From assembly GCA_016219595.1 (NCBI GenBank), contig JACRLY010000057.1, positions 1,797-55,315 of the forward strand: 53,519 bases of DNA, given 5' to 3'. The notes under the pieces were generated by a model. It was not told the origin of the DNA. It searched no databases and saw only the letters and a program-made list of their open reading frames with translations. The stretch is from Ignavibacteriota bacterium. Lineage in GTDB: Bacteria; Bacteroidota; Ignavibacteria; Kapaibacteriales; UBA2268. This document shows positions 26,865 through 35,099 of this stretch, piece by piece (the stretch's first letter is position 1; every line of letters starts with the position of its first letter). Made by a program: the position numbers and the translations under genes.

Positions 26865-28841
26865 TTATTCCATAGCATCAAATACCAATTCTGATATATC
26901 TTTAATTTCGAGTTTACCTTCATTGCCGGTTGTTTTTACTGCATCCTGAAACATTACAATATCCTTTGGACAGGCAACAATCATCATAGATACATCATTT
27001 AAAGCAACTGCTTCTCTCACCCTGCTTTCCGATGGTCTCTCTTTAACGGGAGTCTTGTCTTCCATCCAGATTCTTCCACCACCTGCACCGCAACAATAGC
27101 TATTTGCCTTGTTCCTCGGCATTTCGACAATATTTACCCCGATAGTTTTCAGTATCTTTCTTGGAGGTTCATAAACACCGTTATATCTTCCGAGATAGCA
27201 GGGGTCGTGATATGTTGCGCGTAAATTCAGCCGGTTATTAATTTTTATTTTCTTTTCATTTATCAGTTCTTCAATAACTTCAGTGTAATGCTGAATTATT
27301 ATTTCATCTCCATTATTATTTATTTTATATTCATTTTTCAGTGTATTATATGTATGAGGGTCGGTAGTAATAATTTTCTTAAATTTTGATTTATTAATTG
27401 ATTGTGTGTTTTTGTCTCTTAAAACTTCGAATAAACCTTCTTCACCTATTCTTCTCACATCATTGCCTGAGTTTTTTTCCGCTTCATATAAAATTCCGAA
27501 GTCCAAGCCTGCTTTTTGAAGGATATATGCGGTTTTTTGAGTAATAGTTTGTAATCTTGAATCAAATGCTGCATAATCACCGGTAAGCCAAAGATATTCT
27601 ACCTCTTCCTTTCGTGCATCCTTTATTTTCGGTTCAATTGCAATAGTCCACTTCGGCCTGTTCCTATCAGATTGACCGAATGAATTTCCGTATCTCGTAA
27701 TTTTCTGCAATACATCCTGCACTGTTTGCTCGACATCTCCCTGGTTAATCAGGAATCTTCTCATAGAAATAATGACAGGAATATGCTCATTTAATACCGG
27801 GCATTGCTGCATACAAGACATGCAGGTTGTGCATTGCCAGAGTTCTTCCTTTGTAATTTTATCACCAAATATTTCTGGTATACCATTACCTGTTTTTCTG
27901 AATCCTGTTTCGTACATCTGCTCTTTAATTTTATGGAGGATAACACGTGGTGCAAGTACAGCACCTGAGTTTAGAGCAGGACAAGCCCTGTCGCACCTGC
28001 CGCATTCTGCACATGAGAAACTATTCAACAAATCCTTCCAGGTTAATTCTGTCCATTTCGATGCTCCTGAGCCAATCTCTTCACTCTTTGAATTAATTGT
28101 TAAGTCTGCAGGTTGAGTATTGTTCCTGAATAATACATTGAATGGTGAAGCAAGTAAGTGCATATGTTTTGAATATGGAATATATGCTAAAAAGAATAAT
28201 ACAGCCATAATATGAATCCACCATAATACCTTAAAAGCTTCCAAAGCTGTTTCTTTTGAAACACCTGCAAAACCAGTAGCAATTAGATTGCCGATTGGAC
28301 TCCAGGCTGATGCTTCAATTGTTCCTTTATAGCCTTGTCCCAGTAGTAGAGTTACCATTAAAATTGAAATTAGCGATAATATTATAACCGCATCGAATGA
28401 TTGCTGCAAATGAGGAGGTGGAAAAAATATCCTTCTGATAACTGCAACGATTATTGATAAAATTACTAATACACCCATAATTTCAAGTGCTAATGCAATT
28501 ATCCCGACTTCATCTGAGTAAGGTATCGGCAGAACAGGTATAAGTCCTCTAAGCAGGTTCCACCAGAAAGAACCTGCATAGAAGACAAAACCCCAAAAGA
28601 ATAGAAAATGTGGTAAACCGATAGACCGTTCGCCGAATAATTTCTTCTGTCCTAATACATATAATATAAAGTTAAAAATTCGTTCTTTGAAATTATCAAA
28701 TCTGTTTTCAGGTCTAGCCTTGTTAAGTATCTTAATTATTTTTGTAATTCGGCTTACAAAAAAGTACATTGCAATTGCAGTCATCACCCATAGAATATAA
28801 ACTCCGGGGATACCAAAAATATTAACATCAACAGGATCCAT
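26865..28841 (-). CDS. NarI-like membrane Fe-S oxidoreductase, EMO type (ETF:menaquinone oxidoreductase-like)
   Basis: I choose the ATG at 28841 (658 residues) over an upstream TTG. About six membrane segments (residues 10-245) form a NarI-like di-heme domain with His in GLPHFLFFWG and WWIHIMAV and in YSKHMHLLASPFN. A soluble half follows with two ferredoxin motifs (CAECGRCDRACP, CTTCMSCMQQCP) and a CCG domain (TYHDPCYLGRYNG, SYCCGAGGG). This arrangement is that of the membrane ETF:menaquinone oxidoreductases (EMO) described in syntrophic fatty-acid oxidizers. Direct linkage to etfA/etfB supports that role. Length and motifs are intact. Confidence 0.85.
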   Translation of the reverse strand: MDPVDVNIFGIPGVYILWVMTAIAMYFFVSRITKIIKILNKARPENRFDNFKERIFNFILYVLGQKKLFGERSIGLPHFLFFWGFVFYAGSFWWNLLRGLIPVLPIPYSDEVGIIALALEIMGVLVILSIIVAVIRRIFFPPPHLQQSFDAVIILSLISILMVTLLLGQGYKGTIEASAWSPIGNLIATGFAGVSKETALEAFKVLWWIHIMAVLFFLAYIPYSKHMHLLASPFNVLFRNNTQPADLTINSKSEEIGSGASKWTELTWKDLLNSFSCAECGRCDRACPALNSGAVLAPRVILHKIKEQMYETGFRKTGNGIPEIFGDKITKEELWQCTTCMSCMQQCPVLNEHIPVIISMRRFLINQGDVEQTVQDVLQKITRYGNSFGQSDRNRPKWTIAIEPKIKDARKEEVEYLWLTGDYAAFDSRLQTITQKTAYILQKAGLDFGILYEAEKNSGNDVRRIGEEGLFEVLRDKNTQSINKSKFKKIITTDPHTYNTLKNEYKINNNGDEIIIQHYTEVIEELINEKKIKINNRLNLRATYHDPCYLGRYNGVYEPPRKILKTIGVNIVEMPRNKANSYCCGAGGGRIWMEDKTPVKERPSESRVREAVALNDVSMMIVACPKDIVMFQDAVKTTGNEGKLEIKDISELVFDAME

Positions 28842-28922
28842 AATAAATTTCAATTTTTTTTAATTATAAAATCCACAATATTTATTAATTATTAATTGTG
28901 AATTGTTAATTATGAATTAATT

Positions 28923-29894
28923 TCATCCTTTCTTAACTTTCAGTTTTTCAGTCAAAGCAGGTACAATTTCAAGCAAATCCCCGCAAACACCATAATGTGC
29001 AACATTGAAAATAGGTGCTGCCGGGTCCTTGTTAATTGCTACTATGCAATCTGAATCCTTCATGCCCTCAACGTGTTCAGGAGCACCGCTGATACCCAAA
29101 GCGAAGTAAAGTTTCGGTTTCACTATCATACCCGATTTGCCAACCTGCCTGCTTAATGGCAGCCAGCCCTGGTCAATTACTGGTCTTGAAGCAGAAATAG
29201 CACCACCAATTACACCAATCAGGTCTTCAGCCATTCCGAGATTATCTGCGTTTTCTAATCCACGGCCTACAGACACTAATATATTTTCCTTGGTAATATC
29301 CACATCCCCCGCTTCCGGTTCAATATACTTATTGAAATAATTTTTAACCTCAATTCCGGTCAAATCAATTTCTTCGATTGGGACAACTTTTGTAGCCTTA
29401 CCTGCATCCGCGGGGAAAGAGCCCGGATTAACACTTAAAATTCCTTTTTTCCCATCCAGTTTTACATCTGATAGAATTTTTCCTCCGAAAAGCTGATTTG
29501 TTATAATAATCGAATCCCCATCAGTTCGGATATTCTTACAGAAATTATGGAATGGTAATTTTAATTTCGAGGAAAGTATCGGACCTATTCCGGCTGTTGT
29601 ATTAGTTCCTCCTATAATAACAATTGAAATCCCTTTGCTTTCATAAATAGATTTGATAATATCTGCCATTGTGTCCGGACTTGCCATTTCGAGTTTTTCA
29701 TCTTCCAGGACATAAACCTCATCTGCAATGCCTAACTCAGATAAATACTTATAAATATCTTTACCGATTAATAAAGCTTTAAGGGGAACACCGAGTGAAT
29801 CAGCTAATTTCCTGCTTATGCCGAGCATTTCAAAAGTGATGTCGGCAATTGCATCCTTAAGATGCTCAACTAAAATCATTATGCCATTATTCAT
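28923..29894 (-). CDS. etfA: Electron transfer flavoprotein alpha subunit (EtfA)
   Basis: The 323-residue protein has the EtfA C-terminal FAD domain with DLIGVIGGAISASRPVIDQG, YFALGISGAPEHVEGM and AINKDPAAPIFNVAHYGVCG. A strong AAGGAGGAC site precedes the ATG at 29894, directly after etfB. EtfA holds the electron-transferring FAD and passes electrons to a membrane quinone oxidoreductase, here the adjacent EMO-like protein. The gene is intact, unlike its partner. Confidence 0.92.
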   Translation of the reverse strand: MNNGIMILVEHLKDAIADITFEMLGISRKLADSLGVPLKALLIGKDIYKYLSELGIADEVYVLEDEKLEMASPDTMADIIKSIYESKGISIVIIGGTNTTAGIGPILSSKLKLPFHNFCKNIRTDGDSIIITNQLFGGKILSDVKLDGKKGILSVNPGSFPADAGKATKVVPIEEIDLTGIEVKNYFNKYIEPEAGDVDITKENILVSVGRGLENADNLGMAEDLIGVIGGAISASRPVIDQGWLPLSRQVGKSGMIVKPKLYFALGISGAPEHVEGMKDSDCIVAINKDPAAPIFNVAHYGVCGDLLEIVPALTEKLKVKKG

Positions 29895-29904
29895 TTCGTC
29901 CTCC

Positions 29905-30156
29905 TTAAATGATCCCTTTGTCAGAAAAAATGCTTATTAATTTTTCGATTATCTCATCAGTCGAACCTTCGAGCATATCAGCTCTTCCTGTTGTTTCAGG
30001 TTCGAAGAGTTTTTCAATGGAAGTACCTGCAGGCAATCCGTCCGATGGTATTTCAACTTCCTCGATTGTGGCGGTTTTCATAATTGCCCGTATTTTAGCT
30101 ATGGGTATATATCTTGGTGGATTTTCTGCCGCCTGGATTCCAAGCACAGCAGGCAA
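29905..30156 (-). pseudogene. etfB: EtfB C-terminal fragment after a frameshift
   Basis: The piece (83 codons from a TTG at 30156) has LPAVLGIQAAENPPRYIPIA, the EtfB signature near the C-terminal third, then a normal end. It is in a different frame from the N-terminal fragment. Family alignment from memory suggests about 33 codons of EtfB are missing between them, including the GPLLAEYLG region. It cannot be translated alone. The stop is followed by the etfA ribosome site. Confidence 0.75.
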
Positions 30157-30169
30157 ACCTGAAGAAAAT

Positions 30170-30577
30170 TCACCACGTAATCCTCAGTTCGCCTTCTATA
30201 TCATCAATAGCCTGTGAACCTGACATAATTATTGTCTGGTCATCAATAAGATTATTGTCTTTCAAGTATTTTACAAATATTTCGGCTATAGCCGGTGAAT
30301 GAGTATCTTTCCAATCCCCTGTAATTTTTATGGCTTTATCGGCACCTTTGGCAAGCGCATTGAAAAGTGCATCATCGAGTTCGGGGGCATCGAGTGCTAC
30401 AGTTGTAACTGTTCCACCGAATTTTTCTTTTAGTATTATCGCCTCCTCCACTGCGTTTTCATCGCACTCATTCAACTTCATCCTTATCCAGTCACTATCG
30501 AGAGTCTTACCATCATCTGAAATTTTTAATTCTTCAATTACATCAGGAACCATTTTCATAAAAACAATTAAATTCAT
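30170..30577 (-). CDS. etfB: EtfB N-terminal fragment (electron transfer flavoprotein beta subunit)
   Basis: The 135-residue piece has normal EtfB landmarks: an initial NLIVFMKMVPDV, a CDENAVEEAIILKEKFGG region and IIMSGSQAIDDIEGE. It then goes out of frame after EGELRI and stops at TW. The ribosome site AGGAGGAG is excellent, so the gene was an expressed first gene of the etf-EMO-hdr-mvh block. Without the missing segment, FAD/AMP binding and subunit contact would be expected to fail. Whether the break is real or an assembly fault is open. Confidence 0.8.
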   Translation of the reverse strand: MNLIVFMKMVPDVIEELKISDDGKTLDSDWIRMKLNECDENAVEEAIILKEKFGGTVTTVALDAPELDDALFNALAKGADKAIKITGDWKDTHSPAIAEIFVKYLKDNNLIDDQTIIMSGSQAIDDIEGELRITW

Positions 30578-30710
30578 AAGCTCCTCCTAATTAGAATATT
30601 TTTTTTATTTTCATTAAGTCTGTTTCAATTTCTCTTCAAAGAACAGGTCATTGAAATATATTTTTTTAATTTTATATAAAACACTATGCAATTTATTTTC
30701 CTGGCAATAA

Positions 30711-31517
30711 TCAATTAAAAGAAATTGATTTTACTTCAGGAATTTTATCTACTACACTCTTAATAAACATTTCAAATTTATCGTTATCCATTGTCGGGCT
30801 CAATCCCTTTACGACAATAGAACGATTTCGTGCATCTGCATCAACATCGACCTCGACGCCACGGGTAATTGGTGATAAATATAGATTCAATTTTACTTTA
30901 GCTGACAGGTACAAATTTTTTAAAGCATTAATCGAATCATTTGTTGAATTGAATTCCGGCTGCTGTAATACAGTTGTGATTAAATTTGTAGCCGTATGTA
31001 TTTTCATCGAATCGAGGTTAATAACTAAATCGTAAAATTTGGGGTCTTCGATGTTTACACCATATAAAAATTCAGACCAATGCCTTCTTCTTTCATCGAT
31101 GAGTTTGACATAATTACTGGCTTGTTCGTAATTCATCTTGTTTTTTTCTCTTTGTGAAGATATTCTTTTTTCTATCGGCTGAATTACCCTTGTTCTAAGT
31201 ACAAACGGAACTCCGGTAAGAAGATATTGGCCCAAATGCCCTTCGTAAATACAACTCCCTTGTATAACTAATTCAAGTAATGCTACCTGGAAACTTAAAA
31301 GATAATGTTTCCTGCGGTAATATTGTCTTTCTAAAACACTTGGCGCTCTGTCGATAAATGATATGTCACAAAAACCGGTTTCAATAATCGAATATTTATC
31401 TGCTTCTTCGAAAACGTCTTCACGCTTTATAATTGGTACATCAATCTCGCGGGCTAAATGTTCAGCAACCTTTTTCGCCCCGTCTAATGAACCTCGGGAA
31501 ATAGTGATAATCTGCAT
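30711..31517 (-). CDS. Cytidylate-kinase-like P-loop family protein with altered P-loop
   Basis: The 268-residue protein resembles the cytidylate kinase-like family (PF13189 type): ISRGSLDGAKKVAEHLARE, a middle EGHLGQYLL, VLRTRVIQPIEKRIS and DERRRHWSEFLYG. The P-loop lacks the usual GSGGK form (SLDGAKK), so nucleotide binding may differ. The last 75 residues look like a BON or alpha-beta extension with DVDADARNRSIVVKGLSPT. It is the gene upstream of etfB on the same strand, 133 nt away. True substrate and activity are unknown. AGGAG precedes the ATG. Confidence 0.65.
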   Translation of the reverse strand: MQIITISRGSLDGAKKVAEHLAREIDVPIIKREDVFEEADKYSIIETGFCDISFIDRAPSVLERQYYRRKHYLLSFQVALLELVIQGSCIYEGHLGQYLLTGVPFVLRTRVIQPIEKRISSQREKNKMNYEQASNYVKLIDERRRHWSEFLYGVNIEDPKFYDLVINLDSMKIHTATNLITTVLQQPEFNSTNDSINALKNLYLSAKVKLNLYLSPITRGVEVDVDADARNRSIVVKGLSPTMDNDKFEMFIKSVVDKIPEVKSISFN

Positions 31518-32144
31518 TTTGGACTCCTGATATATATTGTAAATTTTTTCTCAATTTCAATTGAAAAATTCAATACCGTATCATATCGAGTATATTTCAT
31601 ATTCATGGTTGATAAACTAATCATGAATAATAACAAATTTTATTTCACCGGAGTTGATAATTAGTAATAAGGAAAGTTAATGGCCGGCTTTCTTATAATA
31701 TTAACAGTTCGTAAATCCAGTATCAGATTATCTTTTAACATCACAATTTCTAAAAATGACTTTCAATGAATATTAATTATCAACTTCAAACCATGTTAAA
31801 TATAAAAATAATTTTTTTTAAAAACAAAATTTATTTTAATATTTTTGGAATATTTCTGTATTAAATAAATTTTTTTTATATTTGTAACTGTAAAAATAAC
31901 AATAACTTTTATTTTATATTAAACACACACTATGACAATATTATATAGGAAATATTTATTATGTATATAAATATGTTGATTAATGAAATTTATTTTGATT
32001 ATTTGTTGGTACTTATAAGTTTGATGGGATTAGGTGTATTATTTTATTGAACAAATTTATATACAAATTTTTAATATGATTTAAATCGGGTTTATGCAGT
32101 TCATATAGAAAATTATTATGAATTAATAGTCCAGTATTAGTCAA
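31518..32144. other. AT-rich intergenic region, no supported gene
   Basis: The 627-nt gap between the divergent kinase-like gene and the recombinase gene has TATATTTG at 31877-31884, a match to the TAnnTTTG -7 box on the plus strand, but I find no matching -33 element at proper spacing. A 7-bp inverted repeat (ATTCATG..CATGAAT) occurs near 31600-31630. One small ORF is described separately. Confidence 0.5.
31961..32050 (+). CDS. Possible 29-residue small membrane protein
   Basis: The ORF encodes a hydrophobic C-terminal half (DYLLVLISLMGLGVLFY), as expected for a tiny membrane protein. It has only a weak AGGA-like site upstream and lies in AT-rich sequence where chance ORFs of this size are common. 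I list it as a weak candidate ahead of the recombinase. Confidence 0.15.
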   Translation: MYINMLINEIYFDYLLVLISLMGLGVLFY

Positions 32145-33194
32145 ATGAAAAATACTAAACAAAATAGTAAACATAATAATCATAATACTTTTTTACTCTT
32201 TCCTGATAATTTCTCTGACAGCCTCGATTGGTGGCTTGAAAAATACTTCGAAAATGAAGTCCATACTTCTCCCGAAACTCAAAAAGCACAAAACAGGGAT
32301 ATAAACTTATTCCTTGATTATATGAATGTGCAGACCGGTTCGATTAAACGTAACAACTGGACTCTAAAGGTTTCAAGAGGATTTCAAAATTACCTTAAAA
32401 ACCAAACCGATTCGGATGGCAAATCCTTGAGAAACGAACGTACTACTGACAGGATAATTGCTCATCTTAAGACATTTGCAAAGTGGATTCACAGTATTCA
32501 TCCTTTTACTTTGTTTAATCCAATGTTAAAAGTTAAACTTTCCGATTCCGGTAAGTTTCTCGATATCGATAAAGCTATCACCTCCGAAGAACGTGAAAAA
32601 CTTTTAAATGTAGCTGATAATTTGATTGAACTTACAGCCTTATCGAAGGACCGGCACAGGTACAAGGATAAAGAAAAGCCTCAGTTAAAATACAAGCGTC
32701 CCTACCGTGACAGGGCAATAATTTATACATTAACCGAAACCGGAATGAGGAGAAGTGATGTTATTAATATTACAATTGACAAAGTGAATTTTAAAACCAA
32801 AAAAATATTCATTAAAGGAAAAAAAACATATAAGTATCAAATTTCAAGATTGGGTATTATAGCAATTAAAGATTATATAAAAAAAGAAAGAACAAGGGAT
32901 GCAGATAAATGGAAAACAAATTTATTATTTCTACCATCTTCAACGGTAAACAGGGGAAATGGCAAGCTGACCCCCTGTGTAATAAACAGTATATGGAATA
33001 AAGTGTGCAAAGAAGCCGGTGTAAGCGGGAAAACTCCGCATTCTTCAAGACATGCTATGGGAATTTATATAATGAAGAAAACAGGAAATCCGGCTGCAAT
33101 ACAAAAGCAATTGGGGCATAAGAATCCTGCTTATTCTGTTCAGTATTCAAAAGTCCTCGAGCATAAATTAGAAGAAATATTATTAGACAGATAA
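32145..33194 (+). CDS. Tyrosine recombinase/integrase
   Basis: The 349-residue protein has an N-terminal SAM-like core-binding domain (about 20-135) and a catalytic domain with the family pattern. Arg is in TETGMRRSDV, Lys in KGKKTYKY, HxxR in PHSSRHAMG, and LGHKNPAYSVQYSKV carries the final His and the Tyr nucleophile (Y334). It is followed 7 nt later by a 96-residue protein. It may be the integrase of a small element or a stand-alone recombinase; I see no attachment repeats that define ends. Confidence 0.88.
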   Translation: MKNTKQNSKHNNHNTFLLFPDNFSDSLDWWLEKYFENEVHTSPETQKAQNRDINLFLDYMNVQTGSIKRNNWTLKVSRGFQNYLKNQTDSDGKSLRNERTTDRIIAHLKTFAKWIHSIHPFTLFNPMLKVKLSDSGKFLDIDKAITSEEREKLLNVADNLIELTALSKDRHRYKDKEKPQLKYKRPYRDRAIIYTLTETGMRRSDVINITIDKVNFKTKKIFIKGKKTYKYQISRLGIIAIKDYIKKERTRDADKWKTNLLFLPSSTVNRGNGKLTPCVINSIWNKVCKEAGVSGKTPHSSRHAMGIYIMKKTGNPAAIQKQLGHKNPAYSVQYSKVLEHKLEEILLDR

Positions 33195-33201
33195 TTTAAT
33201 T

Positions 33202-33492
33202 ATGATGAAAATTGTTAGAACAAAAACAATCAGAAACTGCTCGCAAAGCAATAACCAGATTGATTTATTCTTCGACGATAGAATAAATATGGAATTTCTT
33301 GTTAATCTTTCATCTAACGGTAAACTTGAAATTTTCGAGAATTTTGAAAAGCCTTTCTTCCGGCTCCATTATAAAAATAAGTATCTTCTTAAAGGCGCAT
33401 TGGGCAACTCTAAAGCCAGACTCTTTCTCCCTGAAGCTAATTGCAATGAAGTACTTGAAGAGTTCAAAAATATAATCGATTCTATCAATTAA
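33202..33492 (+). CDS. Hypothetical 96-residue protein
   Basis: The protein lies 7 nt after the recombinase and so is probably co-transcribed. It is mostly beta-strand in pattern with a final amphipathic helix (CNEVLEEFKNIIDSIN). No motif, signal peptide or membrane segment is seen. I do not recognise a family. The ATG at 33202 and the next Met codon are both possible starts. Confidence 0.6.
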   Translation: MMKIVRTKTIRNCSQSNNQIDLFFDDRINMEFLVNLSSNGKLEIFENFEKPFFRLHYKNKYLLKGALGNSKARLFLPEANCNEVLEEFKNIIDSIN

Positions 33493-33590
33493 TAATTTTG
33501 TACAATCCCTATATATCATATTTTATTAAAATCCATCGTTTATTTTTAAATTATTTTTAAAATCGTTTTATTTATATGACTAATCTTTGC

Positions 33591-33612
33591 AATAATTTCC
33601 CCGGAAATTATT
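33591..33612. repeat. Perfect 10-bp inverted repeat ahead of the HTH gene
   Basis: AATAATTTCC, two spacer bases and GGAAATTATT form a hairpin followed by a T-run. It could end the recombinase transcript or be an operator or leader hairpin of the HTH gene at 33633. It favours the downstream start for that gene. Confidence 0.55.
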
Positions 33613-33632
33613 TTTTAATAGGTATAAATATT

Positions 33633-34139
33633 ATGAAAAAAGTAACTGAAGGAGAAAAGGAAGCTTTTCTAATTTTCAAAAATCTTGGCGATGATAGAAG
33701 TATTGAGAAAGTCGCAAAAAAATTACATAAATCAAAAACTACCATTGGGAACTGGAGTATAAAAGGTCAATGGGATAAAAAAATCAAAGATGAACACAAG
33801 TCAGAGGATTCATTTTCTGATTTTGAATCTTTATTAAATGAGCACAAAGAAATGTCAATACAAATCTCCAAATCACTCGAAACACTTATTGAGGTATTCA
33901 CTGAAAAACTATCAGGCTCAGATAATTCACTCGAAAGTATGAATATCGATGATTTGGTAAAATTGATAAATAATTACATAAAATCAATTCCCCAGGTTTT
34001 GGAATATATTCAGAGTATTTCGATTAAGCCAGTTAAAGAGAAAGAAATTCAAAATTCTTTTTCGATTTGCAAGCTTATAAATATGGATGAAACGGCATTA
34101 AATCTTTCACTTGAAATACTAAGCCGAATATCAAATTAA
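33633..34139 (+). CDS. HTH protein, terminase-small-subunit-like N-terminus
   Basis: From the ATG at 33633 the protein has 168 residues; an upstream in-frame ATG at 33576 would place the start before the hairpin and add an atypical leader. The first 50 residues (GEKEAFLIFKNLGDDRSIEK, VAKKLHKSKTTIGNWS, IKGQWDKKI) form an HTH as found in phage terminase small subunits and related DNA-binding proteins. The rest is helical. No large terminase or phage gene follows, so this is not evidence of a prophage on its own. It may work with the nearby recombinase. Confidence 0.6.
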   Translation: MKKVTEGEKEAFLIFKNLGDDRSIEKVAKKLHKSKTTIGNWSIKGQWDKKIKDEHKSEDSFSDFESLLNEHKEMSIQISKSLETLIEVFTEKLSGSDNSLESMNIDDLVKLINNYIKSIPQVLEYIQSISIKPVKEKEIQNSFSICKLINMDETALNLSLEILSRISN

Positions 34140-34145
34140 GTTATA

Positions 34146-34952
34146 TTACTCGAATGCATCTTTTATTTCAACAACAGATATAATAAAATCAGGATTTTTA
34201 GATAGTATTGTAGCTTCGGAACATGGCTCGGCAAGCGTATAATCAGGTCTGTATGATAATCTATGCTTATTTCTTTTCATAAAACCGGATGTCAATTCTT
34301 CGATTGCTTTCATGCGGCTGTCTACGAGTAATTTGACAAGATTAGGCTCGGGTTCTGGTTGTTGCTTAAGCGAGGGAAAGGTTTTATTTGTTTTATTCTT
34401 TGATTTTTTACTCTTGGTTGTTTTTGTTGATTCAGCAATAATGGGAGGTGCAGAATATGTGTCATGCGCAGTTGCTATAAATTCAAATTTTGCCGAACGA
34501 TTATAAACAAGGATTTCTTCAAGCTTTTTCAATATTTCTTCAGGATTATTAATTATACCTGTTTCACCCGACTTAAATATATCATCAGAAAAAAGATGTA
34601 ACCCCTGCCGTAATTTTTTAACATTAAAATCAGCTTTTTGTTCGGCATATTTTTTTACGGGTTCTACATATAAATTTTCAACTTTTTTCAATACATCGAA
34701 GTTCATAAATGTGAATTCGTATGTCTCTCCGGCAGTCAGAACCTGCTCGTAAGTTCCGTCTGATGAATTGGAATTTATTTTGAATTTCTTACCGTTCCTG
34801 TCTTTTATCGTTATTGATGTACCACATGGTTCTCCCGTGAATTCATCGGTTATGACACCCTTCACTACTACCTGTATACTTCCATTACCCGGTAATTGTG
34901 CATTAAGTGAAATTACAGACAGGATAATTAAAACAAAAACTACTAAACGCAT
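34146..34952 (-). CDS. Exported protein, carboxypeptidase-regulatory-like plus degenerate OmpA-like domain
   Basis: The 268-residue protein has a signal peptide (1-18). A beta-sandwich domain follows with GVITDEFTGEPCGTSITIKD, as in carboxypeptidase regulatory-like folds. The C-terminal part has OmpA-like features (EFIATAHDTY, SRMKAIEELTSGFMKRNKHR) but with a Lys/Thr-rich insert (about residues 170-195) and no clean peptidoglycan-binding motif. The same domain order occurs in the gene at 40474. Periplasmic or outer-membrane location is likely. Confidence 0.65.
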   Translation of the reverse strand: MRLVVFVLIILSVISLNAQLPGNGSIQVVVKGVITDEFTGEPCGTSITIKDRNGKKFKINSNSSDGTYEQVLTAGETYEFTFMNFDVLKKVENLYVEPVKKYAEQKADFNVKKLRQGLHLFSDDIFKSGETGIINNPEEILKKLEEILVYNRSAKFEFIATAHDTYSAPPIIAESTKTTKSKKSKNKTNKTFPSLKQQPEPEPNLVKLLVDSRMKAIEELTSGFMKRNKHRLSYRPDYTLAEPCSEATILSKNPDFIISVVEIKDAFE

Positions 34953-34994
34953 AGAATATTAAAATTGGTTTATCAATTCTTATTTGTAGTGAGA

Positions 34995-35025
34995 TTGAAG
35001 GAAGCATATTTAATGCTCCCTTCAA
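34995..35025. terminator. Hairpin downstream of the cyclophilin gene
   Basis: Two 13-nt arms (TTGAAGGAAGCAT and its near complement) with a 5-nt loop form a strong hairpin between the stop of the cyclophilin gene and the start of the 34146 gene. A T-tract is lacking, so a terminator role is uncertain. Confidence 0.4.
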
Positions 35026-35099
35026 GACACTGTATTAAAAAAGTTCGAATGTACGATTTAAATAACACATCAAATTCGATTTGGTTGCAAAATAATTTA

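Noticed and set aside
30156..30190. Programmed -1 or +1 frameshift in etfB
   Set aside because: About 33 residues of the family are also missing at the join, which slippage alone cannot produce, and no slippery heptamer is obvious.
31961..32050. Small membrane peptide upstream of the recombinase as a toxin
   Set aside because: The 29-residue ORF has no clear ribosome site and no antitoxin RNA or partner that I can see, so it is kept only as a weak ORF.
33633..34139. Prophage based on a terminase-like small subunit
   Set aside because: No large terminase, portal or capsid gene is near, so a prophage call is not supported.
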